A stretch of 41,640 bases of DNA, taken from an uncultured Eubacteriales bacterium (GTDB lineage: Bacteria; Bacillota; Clostridia; Christensenellales; Aristaeellaceae). The translations under genes and the position numbers were made by a program. Shown here piece after piece: positions 14,247 to 22,497 of this stretch (its first letter is position 1; the number at the start of each line of letters is the position of its first letter). Where the stretch lies: the NCBI GenBank assembly GCA_944349545.1, contig CALVNG010000013.1:1-41640 (forward strand). Reading direction: 5' to 3'. The notes below the pieces were generated by a model that had not been told where the DNA came from, searched no databases, and saw nothing but the letters and a program-made list of their open reading frames with translations.

Positions 14247-15821
14247 TCAGGAAAATTTGACCACGCACAGATCGTCAATAAAAACGATGCTTCCCTCCGC
14301 GGGATAGCAGGGCATGCTCTCCAGCAGCGCCGTTTCCTCCTCCGTCTCCGGCTGCCAGCCATATTCGGGCGTCATGGGCAGGCCCACGATGCGGGTCAGC
14401 ATCCACAGGCCCGTATCATACCAGTAATAGTCAAACTCATTGCGCACGCCGAGGAAGGGCTGAAAGCGGTTGACAAGCTCATATTCGTAATAGATCAGCG
14501 GCTCTTCCTGGGACAGATGCCCGATGGTGGCCAGCCTCATGCCGGAACGATAGCCTTCCATGCTCTCAATGCGCGTAGCCAGGCGGTTGCCGAAGCTTTC
14601 CGCCCGCGTAAAGGCCAGATGCATGCGGTAATACGCCTGATTGCTCAGCATGGAAAACGCAAAGCCGTATATCAGGCATGCGGCGGCCAGCGCCGCGGCG
14701 CAGATCCGGCGCGGCGCGGGAAGCGGCGGAAGACCTGCCGCGCGCCCGTCCAGGCACAAAAGCGGGAGCAGCAGCAAGAGAATCAGCGGATACAGCGTGA
14801 TCTGATGCCTTTCGATGTCGTCCCCCATGAAGTAGATGCCCGCGGCGGCCAGCGGAAGCAGCGCCGCGCAGAGCAGCAGCAGCACGGCATGGGCGGGACG
14901 CCTTTTGCGCAGGCAGCGGATAACGGCCGCGGCACAGCCTGCCGCGCCTGCGAACACGATCGCCCATTGCGCCAATTGCATCAGCTTGGTGGTGTAGACC
15001 GGCATATCGGCGCAGTAATAATCCCATACCGTTGTATAGGCGCCGAGGATCTTTTCCGGCAGCTTGGCCACATCCAGCGCGCCCATCCGGTCCAGCCCCT
15101 GATAGCTTCTCAGCTCCACGCCGGCCAGATGCGTCATCGCCCAGTTGCCCGCGATATAGACCAGCAGCCCCGCGACCGCCGCCGCCGCGCACGCCACCGC
15201 AAATGCCCAAACGCGTCCGCCCGTCTTTCCTTCCAACGCTGAAAAGACGGTCCTGCGCATCACCAGCAAGATGAGCAGGCCGATGGCCAGCATGATATAG
15301 ACCTGATAAATGCCTGTGGCCAAAAAGGCAAATCCCGCCGCCCAGAACCATCCGCCCCTGAGTTTCGCCATCGCCCAGGGAACGCAGCAGGCAAAGAGAA
15401 TGCCGAGCATCTTCAGATGCGCCTCAAACATGAAGCCAAAGATGGTGGCGTTGACCGGAAAGGTGAGCATGATGAGCACCACGCCCAGCGCGCGCCATGC
15501 CTTGCGCACCTCAAAGGCGTCGCAGAGGAAAAAGGAGGCCAGACTCAAAAACAGGACGCCCAGAATCCCGTTGAACCAAGGGGTGCTCAGATTGGAAAAC
15601 AGCTTCCAGAAGAAATACAGCACATATCTCCCCAGGATCAACGCATCCTCGGAAAAGTCCATATAACAGTTCAGATCGTCGTGGTTGGGCAGCTTGTTGG
15701 CGAACATGAAACCGTGGGCAAACAGGCCGAGGATCATCCCCGAAATCAGGCACAGCTTCACAAGCGCGCGGCGGTTGAGCGTGACATTCAGCCAGCTTGC
15801 CGCCTTTTGAACGGTTTTCAT
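14247..15821 (-). CDS. GtrII-type membrane glycosyltransferase, paralogue A
   Basis: A 524-residue multi-spanning protein resembling the Glucos_trans_II (GtrII) family, which transfers sugars from polyprenyl phosphate to envelope polymers on the outer side of the membrane. After a short basic N-terminus come LCLISGMILGLFAHGFMFAN and KLPNHDDL, whose Asp-Asp pair in the first outside loop is the expected catalytic/metal motif of such GT-C enzymes. Next comes FFWKLFSNLSTPWFNGILG, then many hydrophobic segments, an outside loop with MGDDIERHQITLYPL, and a hydrophilic C-terminal region ending in a beta-like DLCVVKFS. It is about 40-50% alike by eye to the genes at 15911 and 18510. Last gene of the cluster. 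Acceptor and sugar unknown. Confidence 0.8.
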   Translation of the reverse strand: MKTVQKAASWLNVTLNRRALVKLCLISGMILGLFAHGFMFANKLPNHDDLNCYMDFSEDALILGRYVLYFFWKLFSNLSTPWFNGILGVLFLSLASFFLCDAFEVRKAWRALGVVLIMLTFPVNATIFGFMFEAHLKMLGILFACCVPWAMAKLRGGWFWAAGFAFLATGIYQVYIMLAIGLLILLVMRRTVFSALEGKTGGRVWAFAVACAAAAVAGLLVYIAGNWAMTHLAGVELRSYQGLDRMGALDVAKLPEKILGAYTTVWDYYCADMPVYTTKLMQLAQWAIVFAGAAGCAAAVIRCLRKRRPAHAVLLLLCAALLPLAAAGIYFMGDDIERHQITLYPLILLLLLPLLCLDGRAAGLPPLPAPRRICAAALAAACLIYGFAFSMLSNQAYYRMHLAFTRAESFGNRLATRIESMEGYRSGMRLATIGHLSQEEPLIYYEYELVNRFQPFLGVRNEFDYYWYDTGLWMLTRIVGLPMTPEYGWQPETEEETALLESMPCYPAEGSIVFIDDLCVVKFS

Positions 15822-15910
15822 TTCTCTATCCCCTCAATTCCCAAGTCGATAAACCCAAGGAGCCCCAGCGCGTTCTTCCGCGTCCGGGCGGCGCTGCCGC
15901 CGCGGAGCGC

Positions 15911-17482
15911 CTAGGGGTCCAGCGTGCCGAATTTGACCACGCATACGTCCCCCACCAGGCCGACGCTTCCCTCCCGCGGGTAGCAGGGCATGGCGGCCAG
16001 CGCGGCGGCTTCCTCCTCCGTCCGGGGATGCCAGCTCGCCGTCGCCTCCACGGGCAGGCCGATCATGCGGGTCAGCAGCTTGGGCATGCTCAGATAGTTG
16101 ATATAATCCAGCTCCGTATTCATGCCGGACATGGGCGTGAAGCGGTAGGTTTCCTCCGGTTCATAATAGATCAGCTCATCCGGGATGTAGCCATAGACGT
16201 ATCCGCACAGCGCCACCGTCATGCCGGGCGTGTATCCCTCCATCTGCTCGATGCGTGACGCCAGCCGGTTGGCGAAGTGTTCGCCGCGGGTGTAGGCCAG
16301 GTACAGCTTGTAATACGCCTGGTTGCTCAGCACCGCACCCCAGAGGCCATACGCCGCGCAGGCCGCCGCCAGCGCGGCCGCCAGCGCCCGCCGCAGCGCG
16401 GGATGCGGCAGGAGCTTGGGCAGGGCGGGCGCCAGCAGCGCCGGGGCCAGCAGCGCCAGCACCAGCGGATAGAGCACCAGGCTATGGATGATGATGTCAT
16501 CCCCCATGAAGTAGATGCCTGCCATCAGCACGGGAAGGACCGCGACGCAGCCCAGGGCCAGCAGCCCGTCCAGGACCTTTCCGCGTACAAAGGCCCGCGC
16601 TGCGATCCACACGGCGGCACCCGCGCCGCCCAGAAAGAGCGCGCCCTGCGCCAAACGCATCAGCTTGGTGAAATAGACGGGCGGATCAGCCAGAAAATAG
16701 TTCCATACCGTCCCGTAGGCCTGCGCCAGCTTTTGCGGGATGGCCGACACGTCCAGCGAGCCCATTTTGTCGATGCCCTGATACTGGTTGAGGGCGCTTC
16801 CCGTCAGGCGAAGCGCCAGCCTGGCGGCCAGCAGGTAGAACATCAGCCCCAACAGCGCGGCCGCCGCGCAGCGGGCCGTCAGCTTCCACGCATGGCCGCC
16901 GACGGACACCTCGCGCAGAACGGCGATCACCATCAGCCCCGCAGCCAGCAGCAGATAGACCTGATAGATCCCCGTAGCCAGCACCACCGCCACGGCCGCC
17001 CACAGCCAGCCGAACCGGCCGCGCGACGCCAGCCATGCCGCCAGCGCGGCCAGCATCACGCCCAGCGCAAAGACGTGCGCCTCGTACATGAAGCAGAACA
17101 GGGAGATATTTTCGGGAAAAGCAACCACAATCAGCGTCAGCGACAGCGCCTGCCAGCGCCGGCGCAGGCCGAAGGCGTCCGCCAGCAGCGCCGCCGCGCC
17201 CGAGAGAAACGCGACGCCCAGCACGCCGTTGAGCCATGGTGTACTGAGGTTGGAAAACAGCTTCCAGAAAAAAGTCAGCGCAAAGCGGCCCAGCTCCACC
17301 CCAACGCCGGTGATGTCCACGTCGTAGTAGAGGTCGTCGTGATTGGGGATCTTGTTGGCGAACATAAAGCCGTGCGCCAGCATGCCTGCAAGCATGCCCG
17401 CAATCAGGCACAGGCGCAGCAGCCGTCGCCGGTTCATTTCTGCACCGAGCCACGCTCCCGCTGCCCGCAGATATTCCCTCAT
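15911..17482 (-). CDS. GtrII-type membrane glycosyltransferase, paralogue B
   Basis: A 523-residue paralogue of the proteins at 14247 and 18510. Shared blocks: LCLIAGMLAGMLAHGFMFAN, KIPNHDDLYYDVDITG (Asp-Asp in the first outside loop), FFWKLFSNLSTPWLNGVLG, MGDDIIIHSLVLYPL, and the C-terminal AMPCYPREGSVGLVGDVCVVKFG. The start at 17482 (MREYLRAAG) is chosen because GGGAGG lies 7 bases upstream and the length then equals that of its paralogues; an in-frame ATG at 17530 lies inside the previous gene. It begins 16 bases after the GtrB-type gene ends, so the two are cotranscribed and probably work together, GtrB supplying the lipid-linked sugar. Confidence 0.8.
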   Translation of the reverse strand: MREYLRAAGAWLGAEMNRRRLLRLCLIAGMLAGMLAHGFMFANKIPNHDDLYYDVDITGVGVELGRFALTFFWKLFSNLSTPWLNGVLGVAFLSGAAALLADAFGLRRRWQALSLTLIVVAFPENISLFCFMYEAHVFALGVMLAALAAWLASRGRFGWLWAAVAVVLATGIYQVYLLLAAGLMVIAVLREVSVGGHAWKLTARCAAAALLGLMFYLLAARLALRLTGSALNQYQGIDKMGSLDVSAIPQKLAQAYGTVWNYFLADPPVYFTKLMRLAQGALFLGGAGAAVWIAARAFVRGKVLDGLLALGCVAVLPVLMAGIYFMGDDIIIHSLVLYPLVLALLAPALLAPALPKLLPHPALRRALAAALAAACAAYGLWGAVLSNQAYYKLYLAYTRGEHFANRLASRIEQMEGYTPGMTVALCGYVYGYIPDELIYYEPEETYRFTPMSGMNTELDYINYLSMPKLLTRMIGLPVEATASWHPRTEEEAAALAAMPCYPREGSVGLVGDVCVVKFGTLDP

Positions 17483-17498
17483 GGTTTTTCCTCCCTGC

Positions 17499-18470
17499 TC
17501 AGGCGTCTTTGGTTTTCTGGGGCCCCTCATGCTGCACCTCTGCGATCAGGTAACGGGGCCGGCGCTTGGCTTCCATGTAGATCTTTCCGACATATTCGCC
17601 CACGCAGCCCAGCGAGATCATCAGCATGCCGCCGATCAGCCACATGCTGATCATCATGGAGGTCCAGCCGGTGATGGTCTCCCCCTGCAAAAACACCACA
17701 AGATCATAGATGATGAAGCACAGGCAGAAGAACACGCAGATGAAGCCCGTGATGGAGATGATCCGGAGCGGCTTGACGGAAAAGGAGGTGATGCCGTCCA
17801 TCGCCAGACGCATCATCTTGGCGGGCGAGTACTTGGACTGGCCCGCGTAACGCTCGCTCACGTCAAAGGGCACCTCGCGCGATACGAAGCCGAAGCTGCG
17901 AATCAGGCCCCGCAGAAAGAGATTGACCTCCGTATACTGGTCCAGCGCCAGGAGCACTCGCTTGGACAGGAGCCGGTAATCCGCGTGGTTGCGGATAACG
18001 TTCGCGCCCATTGCGTGCATCAGCCCGTAAAACGCCTGAGCGGTAACCCGCTTCAAAAAGCCGTCCGTATCCCGCGCGCGCCGCACCCCGAACACGATGT
18101 CCACGCCTTCGGCATAGCAGCGCAGGAACTCGTCCATGGCGTTCACGTCCTGCTGCAGGTCCGCATCGATGGTGATGACGCAGTCGGCATAATCCTTGGC
18201 GTACAGCATACCCGCCAGCAACGCGTTCTGATGGCCGCAGTTGGTGGAAAGGGAGAGGAAGCACACGCGTCCGTCCTGCTGGCGCAGGGCGGCCAGCCGC
18301 TCCCGCGTGGCGTCGGATGAGCCGTCGTTGACAAACAGCAGGCGGCTTTTGGGCGAGCACAGGCCCTTCCCGGCCAGCTCGTCCAGCTTCTCAAGCAGAC
18401 GTCCGGCGCAATGGTCGATGCAGGCCTCCTCGTTATAGCAGGGCACCACGACATAGAGAAGCGCACCCAT
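17499..18470 (-). CDS. GtrB-type polyprenyl-phosphate glycosyltransferase (GT2)
   Basis: A 323-residue GT2 enzyme of the DPM1/GtrB/ArnC type, which charges undecaprenyl phosphate with a sugar from a nucleotide-sugar at the inner face of the membrane. Visible motifs: VVPCYNEEACI near the N-terminus, NDGSSDATRERL, the metal/nucleotide motif ITIDADLQQD, FGVRRARDTDGFLKR, and the SERYAGQSKYSPAKMMRLA block before the membrane part. Two C-terminal membrane segments (around ISITGFICVFFCLCFIIYDL and MWLIGGMLMISLGCVGEYVG) match GtrB architecture. It sits among three GtrII-type genes and is the only lipid-charging enzyme of the cluster, so it probably feeds all of them. No small GtrA-type flippase gene is found in the window. 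Confidence 0.9.
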   Translation of the reverse strand: MGALLYVVVPCYNEEACIDHCAGRLLEKLDELAGKGLCSPKSRLLFVNDGSSDATRERLAALRQQDGRVCFLSLSTNCGHQNALLAGMLYAKDYADCVITIDADLQQDVNAMDEFLRCYAEGVDIVFGVRRARDTDGFLKRVTAQAFYGLMHAMGANVIRNHADYRLLSKRVLLALDQYTEVNLFLRGLIRSFGFVSREVPFDVSERYAGQSKYSPAKMMRLAMDGITSFSVKPLRIISITGFICVFFCLCFIIYDLVVFLQGETITGWTSMMISMWLIGGMLMISLGCVGEYVGKIYMEAKRRPRYLIAEVQHEGPQKTKDA

Positions 18471-18509
18471 GGGCCGTTCCTTCTTTCTCCAGTATTCTCT
18501 CCTCCGCCT

Positions 18510-20081
18510 TCAGGAAAAACGGATTACGCACAGGTCGCCGATGATCGCCACGCCTCCCTCCGCCGGGTAGCAGGGCATGGCGTCCACGATGGCCTTTTCC
18601 TCCTCGGTGGGCTGCCAGTCATATACCGGCGTGAGCGGCAGGCCCACCACCTGCGTCAGCATCCGCACCGCCACATGCGGCCAGGCGAAGTCGACCTCGT
18701 TAAGTATGCCTACGATGGGCAAAAAGCGGTCCGTCACATCGTATTCAAAATAGATGAGCGGGTCCTTTTCGTTCATGTACCCCACCGTGACCAGCCGAAG
18801 GTCCGGCCGGTACTCCGGCAGGCTCTCGACGCGCCCCGCCAGCCGCTCCATGAAATGCTCGGCGCGGGTGAAGGACATGTACATGCGAAAATACGCCTGA
18901 TTATCGATCACGGCAAGGGAAAACCCATAGGTCAGGTAAGCCGCGCACAGCGCCACGGCGCACGCCCGCCTGACAACCCCGGTCCGCCCGGCCAACCTGG
19001 GCGCGTGGTCCACGCACAGGACGGGCTGAAGCATCAGGACAATCAGCGAATACATCGTGAGGTGATGCACGCCGATCTCGTCGCCCATCAGGTAGATGCC
19101 CGCTGCCGCCACGGGCAGCAGCGCCCCGCAGGCAACCAGCAACGCCGCGTGCGCCCAGCGCCTGTCCAGCAGGGCGCGGACGATAGCCGCCGCAAGCCAC
19201 GTCCACCCGATCACAATCGCGCCCGCCTGCGCCAGCCGCATCAGCCGGGTGGAATAGGAAGGCACGTCCGTGAAGTACCATTCCAGCGCCGTGCGGTAGG
19301 CCGCCTGCAGCTTGGCCGGCAGGTTGTCCCAGGACACCTGGCCCATGTGGCTGATGCCCTGATAGTCGTTAAGCGTGACGCCGCCCACATGAACAACCGC
19401 CCATACCCCCGCCAGGTACAGCGCCAGTCCGCCAAGCACCGCCAGCGCGCCGCGCACGGCCATGCCCCACACATCCCCCGCCGTGCGGCCGTCCCGCCGC
19501 GACGCGTACCAGATTACATACACGATCAGAAGCCCCGCCGCCAGCATCAGGAATATCTGATACACGCCCGTGGCCAGCATCACGCAAACCGCCGCCCACA
19601 GCATGCCCAGCCGTCCGCCGCGGCGCATCATCCATGGCGCGGCGGCGGCAAAGGCGATGGCGAGCATGAACACATGCGCCTGATACATGTAGCAGTAGAT
19701 GGACACATTGACCGGAAACAACACCGTGACCAGCGTGACCGCTCCGGCCCGCCATACGCGACGGCAGTCAAACGCGTCGCACAGCAAAAAGGCCGCGCCG
19801 CAGAGAAAGATAAGCCCCAGAATACCATTCAGCCACGGTGTGCTTAAATTGGAAAAGAACTTCCAGAAGAATTGCAGCACGTAGCGCCCGTTCTCCACAC
19901 CCACGCCCGTCAGGTCCGTATACTGCACAAGGTCGTCATGGTTGGGAATCTTGTTGGCAAACATGAAGCCGTGCGCCAGCATGCCCGCGAGCATCCCCAC
20001 GATCAGACAGCATTTGAGCAGCTGGCGGCGGCTGAGCGGGGCGCCAAGCCAATCTAGTACCACGCGCACATATCTTTTCAT
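18510..20081 (-). CDS. GtrII-type membrane glycosyltransferase, paralogue C
   Basis: A 523-residue GtrII-type protein, first gene of the cluster. It shows CLIVGMLAGMLAHGFMFANK, IPNHDDLVQYTDLTGVGVEN (Asp-Asp motif), FFWKFFSNLSTPWLNGILG, MGDEIGVHHLTMYSLIVL and the family's C-terminus AMPCYPAEGGVAIIGDLCVI. In its second outside loop the paralogues have MGDDI where this one has MGDEI. The N-terminal third is most alike among the three and the middle membrane region the least, as expected if acceptor or sugar specificity has diverged. It lies 40 bases before the GtrB gene. No clear promoter is visible in the 80 bases upstream, where the purA terminator sits, so transcription may depend on readthrough from purA or a promoter I cannot see. 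Confidence 0.8.
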   Translation of the reverse strand: MKRYVRVVLDWLGAPLSRRQLLKCCLIVGMLAGMLAHGFMFANKIPNHDDLVQYTDLTGVGVENGRYVLQFFWKFFSNLSTPWLNGILGLIFLCGAAFLLCDAFDCRRVWRAGAVTLVTVLFPVNVSIYCYMYQAHVFMLAIAFAAAAPWMMRRGGRLGMLWAAVCVMLATGVYQIFLMLAAGLLIVYVIWYASRRDGRTAGDVWGMAVRGALAVLGGLALYLAGVWAVVHVGGVTLNDYQGISHMGQVSWDNLPAKLQAAYRTALEWYFTDVPSYSTRLMRLAQAGAIVIGWTWLAAAIVRALLDRRWAHAALLVACGALLPVAAAGIYLMGDEIGVHHLTMYSLIVLMLQPVLCVDHAPRLAGRTGVVRRACAVALCAAYLTYGFSLAVIDNQAYFRMYMSFTRAEHFMERLAGRVESLPEYRPDLRLVTVGYMNEKDPLIYFEYDVTDRFLPIVGILNEVDFAWPHVAVRMLTQVVGLPLTPVYDWQPTEEEKAIVDAMPCYPAEGGVAIIGDLCVIRFS

Positions 20082-20116
20082 GACGCATCATCCCTCTTTC
20101 GTTCATTCCCGGAGAG

Positions 20117-20152
20117 ACAAAAGCAGGGGGAACGCTCGCACGCTCCTCCTGC
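20117..20152 (-). terminator. Probable terminator after purA
   Basis: Minus strand: GCAGGaGGagCGT, a loop, then GCGttCCCCCTGC, followed by TTTTGTC. The stem has internal mismatches, so it may be leaky toward the glycosylation cluster. Confidence 0.55.
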
Positions 20153-20160
20153 ATCCCGTC

Positions 20161-21435
20161 TCAGCGGTACAGCATTTCCTCGCGCTTGGGGCCGGTGGAG
20201 ATCATATGAATGGGCACCTGAAGCTCCTTTTCGATGAAGGCGATGTAGTTTTTACAGTTTTCGGGCAGCTTGTCCCATTCGGTCACGCCGCGAACGTCGC
20301 TCCTCCAGCCGGGCAGCATCGTATAGACCGGCTTGCAGCGCATCAGCGTGGGCGTGGAGGGGAAATCGGTGATGGTTTTGCCGTCCGCCTCATATGCTGT
20401 GCACACGGGGATCTGGTCCAGGTAGCCCAGCACGTCCAGGTTGGTCAGGACCGCTTCGGTCGCGCCCTGCACCATGCAGCCATAGCGCGTGGCCACGGCG
20501 TCAAACCAGCCCACCCGGCGCGGGCGGCCCGTGGTCGCGCCGTATTCGCCCGCGTCGCCGCCGCGGTCGCGCAGCTCCTTTGCCTCATCGCCGAACAGCT
20601 CCGTGGTGAAGGGACCCGCGCCCACACAGCTGGAGTAAGCCTTGGTGACGCAGTACACGTCCTTGATGGCGCTGGCAGGCACGCCCGCGCCTACCGTGCC
20701 GTAACCGGCCAGCGGAGAGGAGGAGGTGGTATAGGGATAGATGCCGTGGTCCGGATCGCGCAGGCTGCCCAGCTGACCCTCAAGGAGCACGGTCTTGCCC
20801 TCCTTGAGCGCCTTGTGCAGGTAGAGGGTGGTATCGATCACCATGGGACGGATGCGCTCGCCCAGGGCCTTGACATGCGCGATGAGCGCCTCCAGGTCGA
20901 TGGGCGGCTTATGGTAGAGGTTGGAGAGCGTCACGTTCTTCTGCTCCACGGCGCTGGAAAGGCGCTGGCGGAGGATCCCGTCATCGTAGATCTGGCAGAC
21001 CTGAATGCCGATCTTGAGGTACTTGTCCCCATAGAACGGCGCGATGCCGCTCTTGGTCGAGCCAAAGCCCGCCTTGCCCAGGCGCTCTTCCTCAAAGCGG
21101 TCAAAGTCCACGTGATAGGGAAGCATCACCTGCGCCCGGTCGGAGATATACAGCCTGGGATTGGGAACCCCGCGCTGAACCACGCTGTCGTACTCGGCGA
21201 GCAGCTTTTCGATATCCAGCGCTACGCCCGGTCCAATGATGTTGGCGATGTTCTGATGGAAAACGCCTGACGGAAGCAAATGCAGGGCAAACTTGCCATA
21301 GTTGTTGATGATGGTGTGCCCGGCGTTGGCGCCGCCCTGAAAGCGCACGACAACGTCGCTGCGTTCGGCCAGCACGTCGGTGATCTTGCCCTTGCCCTCG
21401 TCGCCCCAGTTTGCGCCTACGATGCTACGGACCAT
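20161..21435 (-). CDS. purA: Adenylosuccinate synthetase
   Basis: A 424-residue enzyme joining IMP and aspartate with GTP to make adenylosuccinate, the first committed step to AMP. The N-terminus (IVGANWGDEGKGKITDVLAE) holds the GTP-binding P-loop-like motif and catalytic Asp. FQGGANAGHT holds the catalytic His region, GSTKSGIAPFY and GAGVPASAI are family blocks, and TGRPRRVGWFDAVATR is the conserved loop near the C-terminal third. Length is normal. The start at 21435 is set by AAGGGGATC upstream and by the MVRSIVGAN opening; an in-frame ATG further up would precede the promoter. Confidence 0.97.
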   Translation of the reverse strand: MVRSIVGANWGDEGKGKITDVLAERSDVVVRFQGGANAGHTIINNYGKFALHLLPSGVFHQNIANIIGPGVALDIEKLLAEYDSVVQRGVPNPRLYISDRAQVMLPYHVDFDRFEEERLGKAGFGSTKSGIAPFYGDKYLKIGIQVCQIYDDGILRQRLSSAVEQKNVTLSNLYHKPPIDLEALIAHVKALGERIRPMVIDTTLYLHKALKEGKTVLLEGQLGSLRDPDHGIYPYTTSSSPLAGYGTVGAGVPASAIKDVYCVTKAYSSCVGAGPFTTELFGDEAKELRDRGGDAGEYGATTGRPRRVGWFDAVATRYGCMVQGATEAVLTNLDVLGYLDQIPVCTAYEADGKTITDFPSTPTLMRCKPVYTMLPGWRSDVRGVTEWDKLPENCKNYIAFIEKELQVPIHMISTGPKREEMLYR

Positions 21436-21509
21436 TAAAATGATCCCCTTTCCGATGGTTTTTCCGTGCCGCCCGGCGGCGCGGAAGCAGGGCTGAAGCC
21501 CCATCTTTC

Positions 21510-21538
21510 TTTATACTATACCGTGTATGGAATGTCAA
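21510..21538 (-). promoter_or_regulatory. Promoter of purA
   Basis: Minus strand: perfect TTGACA (21533-21538), 17-base spacer, TATAAA (21510-21515). The region also has to hold the divergent promoter of the FMN-binding protein gene, for which only a TATACT at 21512-21517 on the plus strand with no clear -35 is seen. Confidence 0.82.
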
Positions 21539-21558
21539 GCAAACAGGAGGAAAACCAC

Positions 21559-22002
21559 ATGTCAAAAAAGCGTATTGCCCTTTTTCTGGCCCTGATGCTG
21601 ATGGCGGCCCCCTCCGCGCTGGCCCAGCCGTATCAGGACGGCGTCTACCGCGACCTGGGCCCCGGCTACAAGGATGAGGTCGTGGTCACCGTCACCGTGC
21701 GGGGCGGCGAGATGACCGAGCTGACCGCCGAAAACCGGGGCGGCGGGGAGAAGAGCGAATACTTCGTCAAGGCCGAGGAGGGGCTTTCCAAAGCGATTCT
21801 GGAAAAGCAGTCCATCGACGGGGTGGACGCGGTGGCGGGCGCGACCGGCACCAGCGACAGCATCCTCACCGCCATGAAGGGCATTCTGGAGCAAATGGCG
21901 TATACGGGTCCCACGGAGGGCGGAGCCATGGCTACCACCGCGCCTGAAACCACCCCCGCGGAAGGCACGCCCGAAGCCACGGCCGCGCCCGCACAGACCT
22001 GA
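21559..22002 (+). CDS. Small exported FMN-binding domain protein
   Basis: A 147-residue protein: signal peptide MSKKRIALFLALMLMAAPSA with cleavage near ALA-Q, one FMN-binding domain (residues about 24-115), and a low-complexity Thr/Pro/Ala tail. The motif DAVAGATGTSDS places a Thr (Thr96) where related domains carry covalently attached FMN. Such domains act as extracellular electron carriers; the flavin is added by an ApbE-type transferase that is not in this window. There is no lipobox, so membrane attachment is unexplained. The start is set by AGGAGG 9 bases upstream. It could be an electron donor for an exported reductase such as the one at 294-2165, but they are 20 kb apart and this is inference. 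Confidence 0.85.
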   Translation: MSKKRIALFLALMLMAAPSALAQPYQDGVYRDLGPGYKDEVVVTVTVRGGEMTELTAENRGGGEKSEYFVKAEEGLSKAILEKQSIDGVDAVAGATGTSDSILTAMKGILEQMAYTGPTEGGAMATTAPETTPAEGTPEATAAPAQT

Positions 22003-22467
22003 TTACTCCATGATCTGCGACACGTCCACCCAGCCCGCGGCATGCGAGGCCGCCTCCAGCTGGGGCAGCGTCACTTCCACGGCGCTGTTGCGCGTGCCCG
22101 CGGCGGGGAACACCGTGTCGAACCGCCTGAGCGATTCGTCCAGGTATATCTTCACGCCCTCCGGAGCCAGGAAGGGACACACGCCGCCCACCGGGAATCC
22201 CGTCAGCTCGGCCACCTGCTCGTGGCCGAGCATTTTGGCCTTCTGATGAAAAACCGCCTTGAACTTGGTGTTGTTCACCTTCGCGTCGCCCGCCAGCACG
22301 ATCAAAACAGGCGCGCCGTCCACCAGGAAGCTCATCGTCTTGGCGATGCGCTGCGGCTCGCACCCCACAGCCACCGCCGCCAGCTCCACCGTGGCGCTGG
22401 AGACGTCAAACTCCAGCGCCTTCAGCCCCATTCCCGCCAGATACTCCCGAACCTGTTCAAAGCTCAT
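22003..22467 (-). CDS. YbaK/EbsC family Cys-tRNA(Pro)-deacylase-like protein
   Basis: A 154-residue single-domain protein of the YbaK/EbsC/ProX family, which hydrolyses tRNAs charged with the wrong amino acid. Visible blocks: TVELAAVAVGCEPQRIAKTM, where the conserved catalytic-type Lys is in RIAKT; VLIVLAGDAKVNN; ELTGFPVGGVCPFLAPEGV with the family GGVCP/F pattern; and IYLDESLRRFDTVFPAAGTRNSAVEV. The start at 22467 is chosen because AAAGGA is then 8 bases upstream; an ATG at 22476 would touch the ribosome binding site. It follows the ABC permease by 30 bases. Its stop codon abuts the stop of the convergent FMN-binding gene with no base between. Confidence 0.88.
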   Translation of the reverse strand: MSFEQVREYLAGMGLKALEFDVSSATVELAAVAVGCEPQRIAKTMSFLVDGAPVLIVLAGDAKVNNTKFKAVFHQKAKMLGHEQVAELTGFPVGGVCPFLAPEGVKIYLDESLRRFDTVFPAAGTRNSAVEVTLPQLEAASHAAGWVDVSQIME

Positions 22468-22497
22468 CGCGATCATCCTTTCCCAAATATCGGCATG

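Noticed and set aside
15822-15910. Terminator or small gene between GtrII paralogues A and B
   Set aside because: A GC-rich CGGCGGCAGCGCCGCC stem exists but has no T tract, and no open frame with a ribosome binding site is present.
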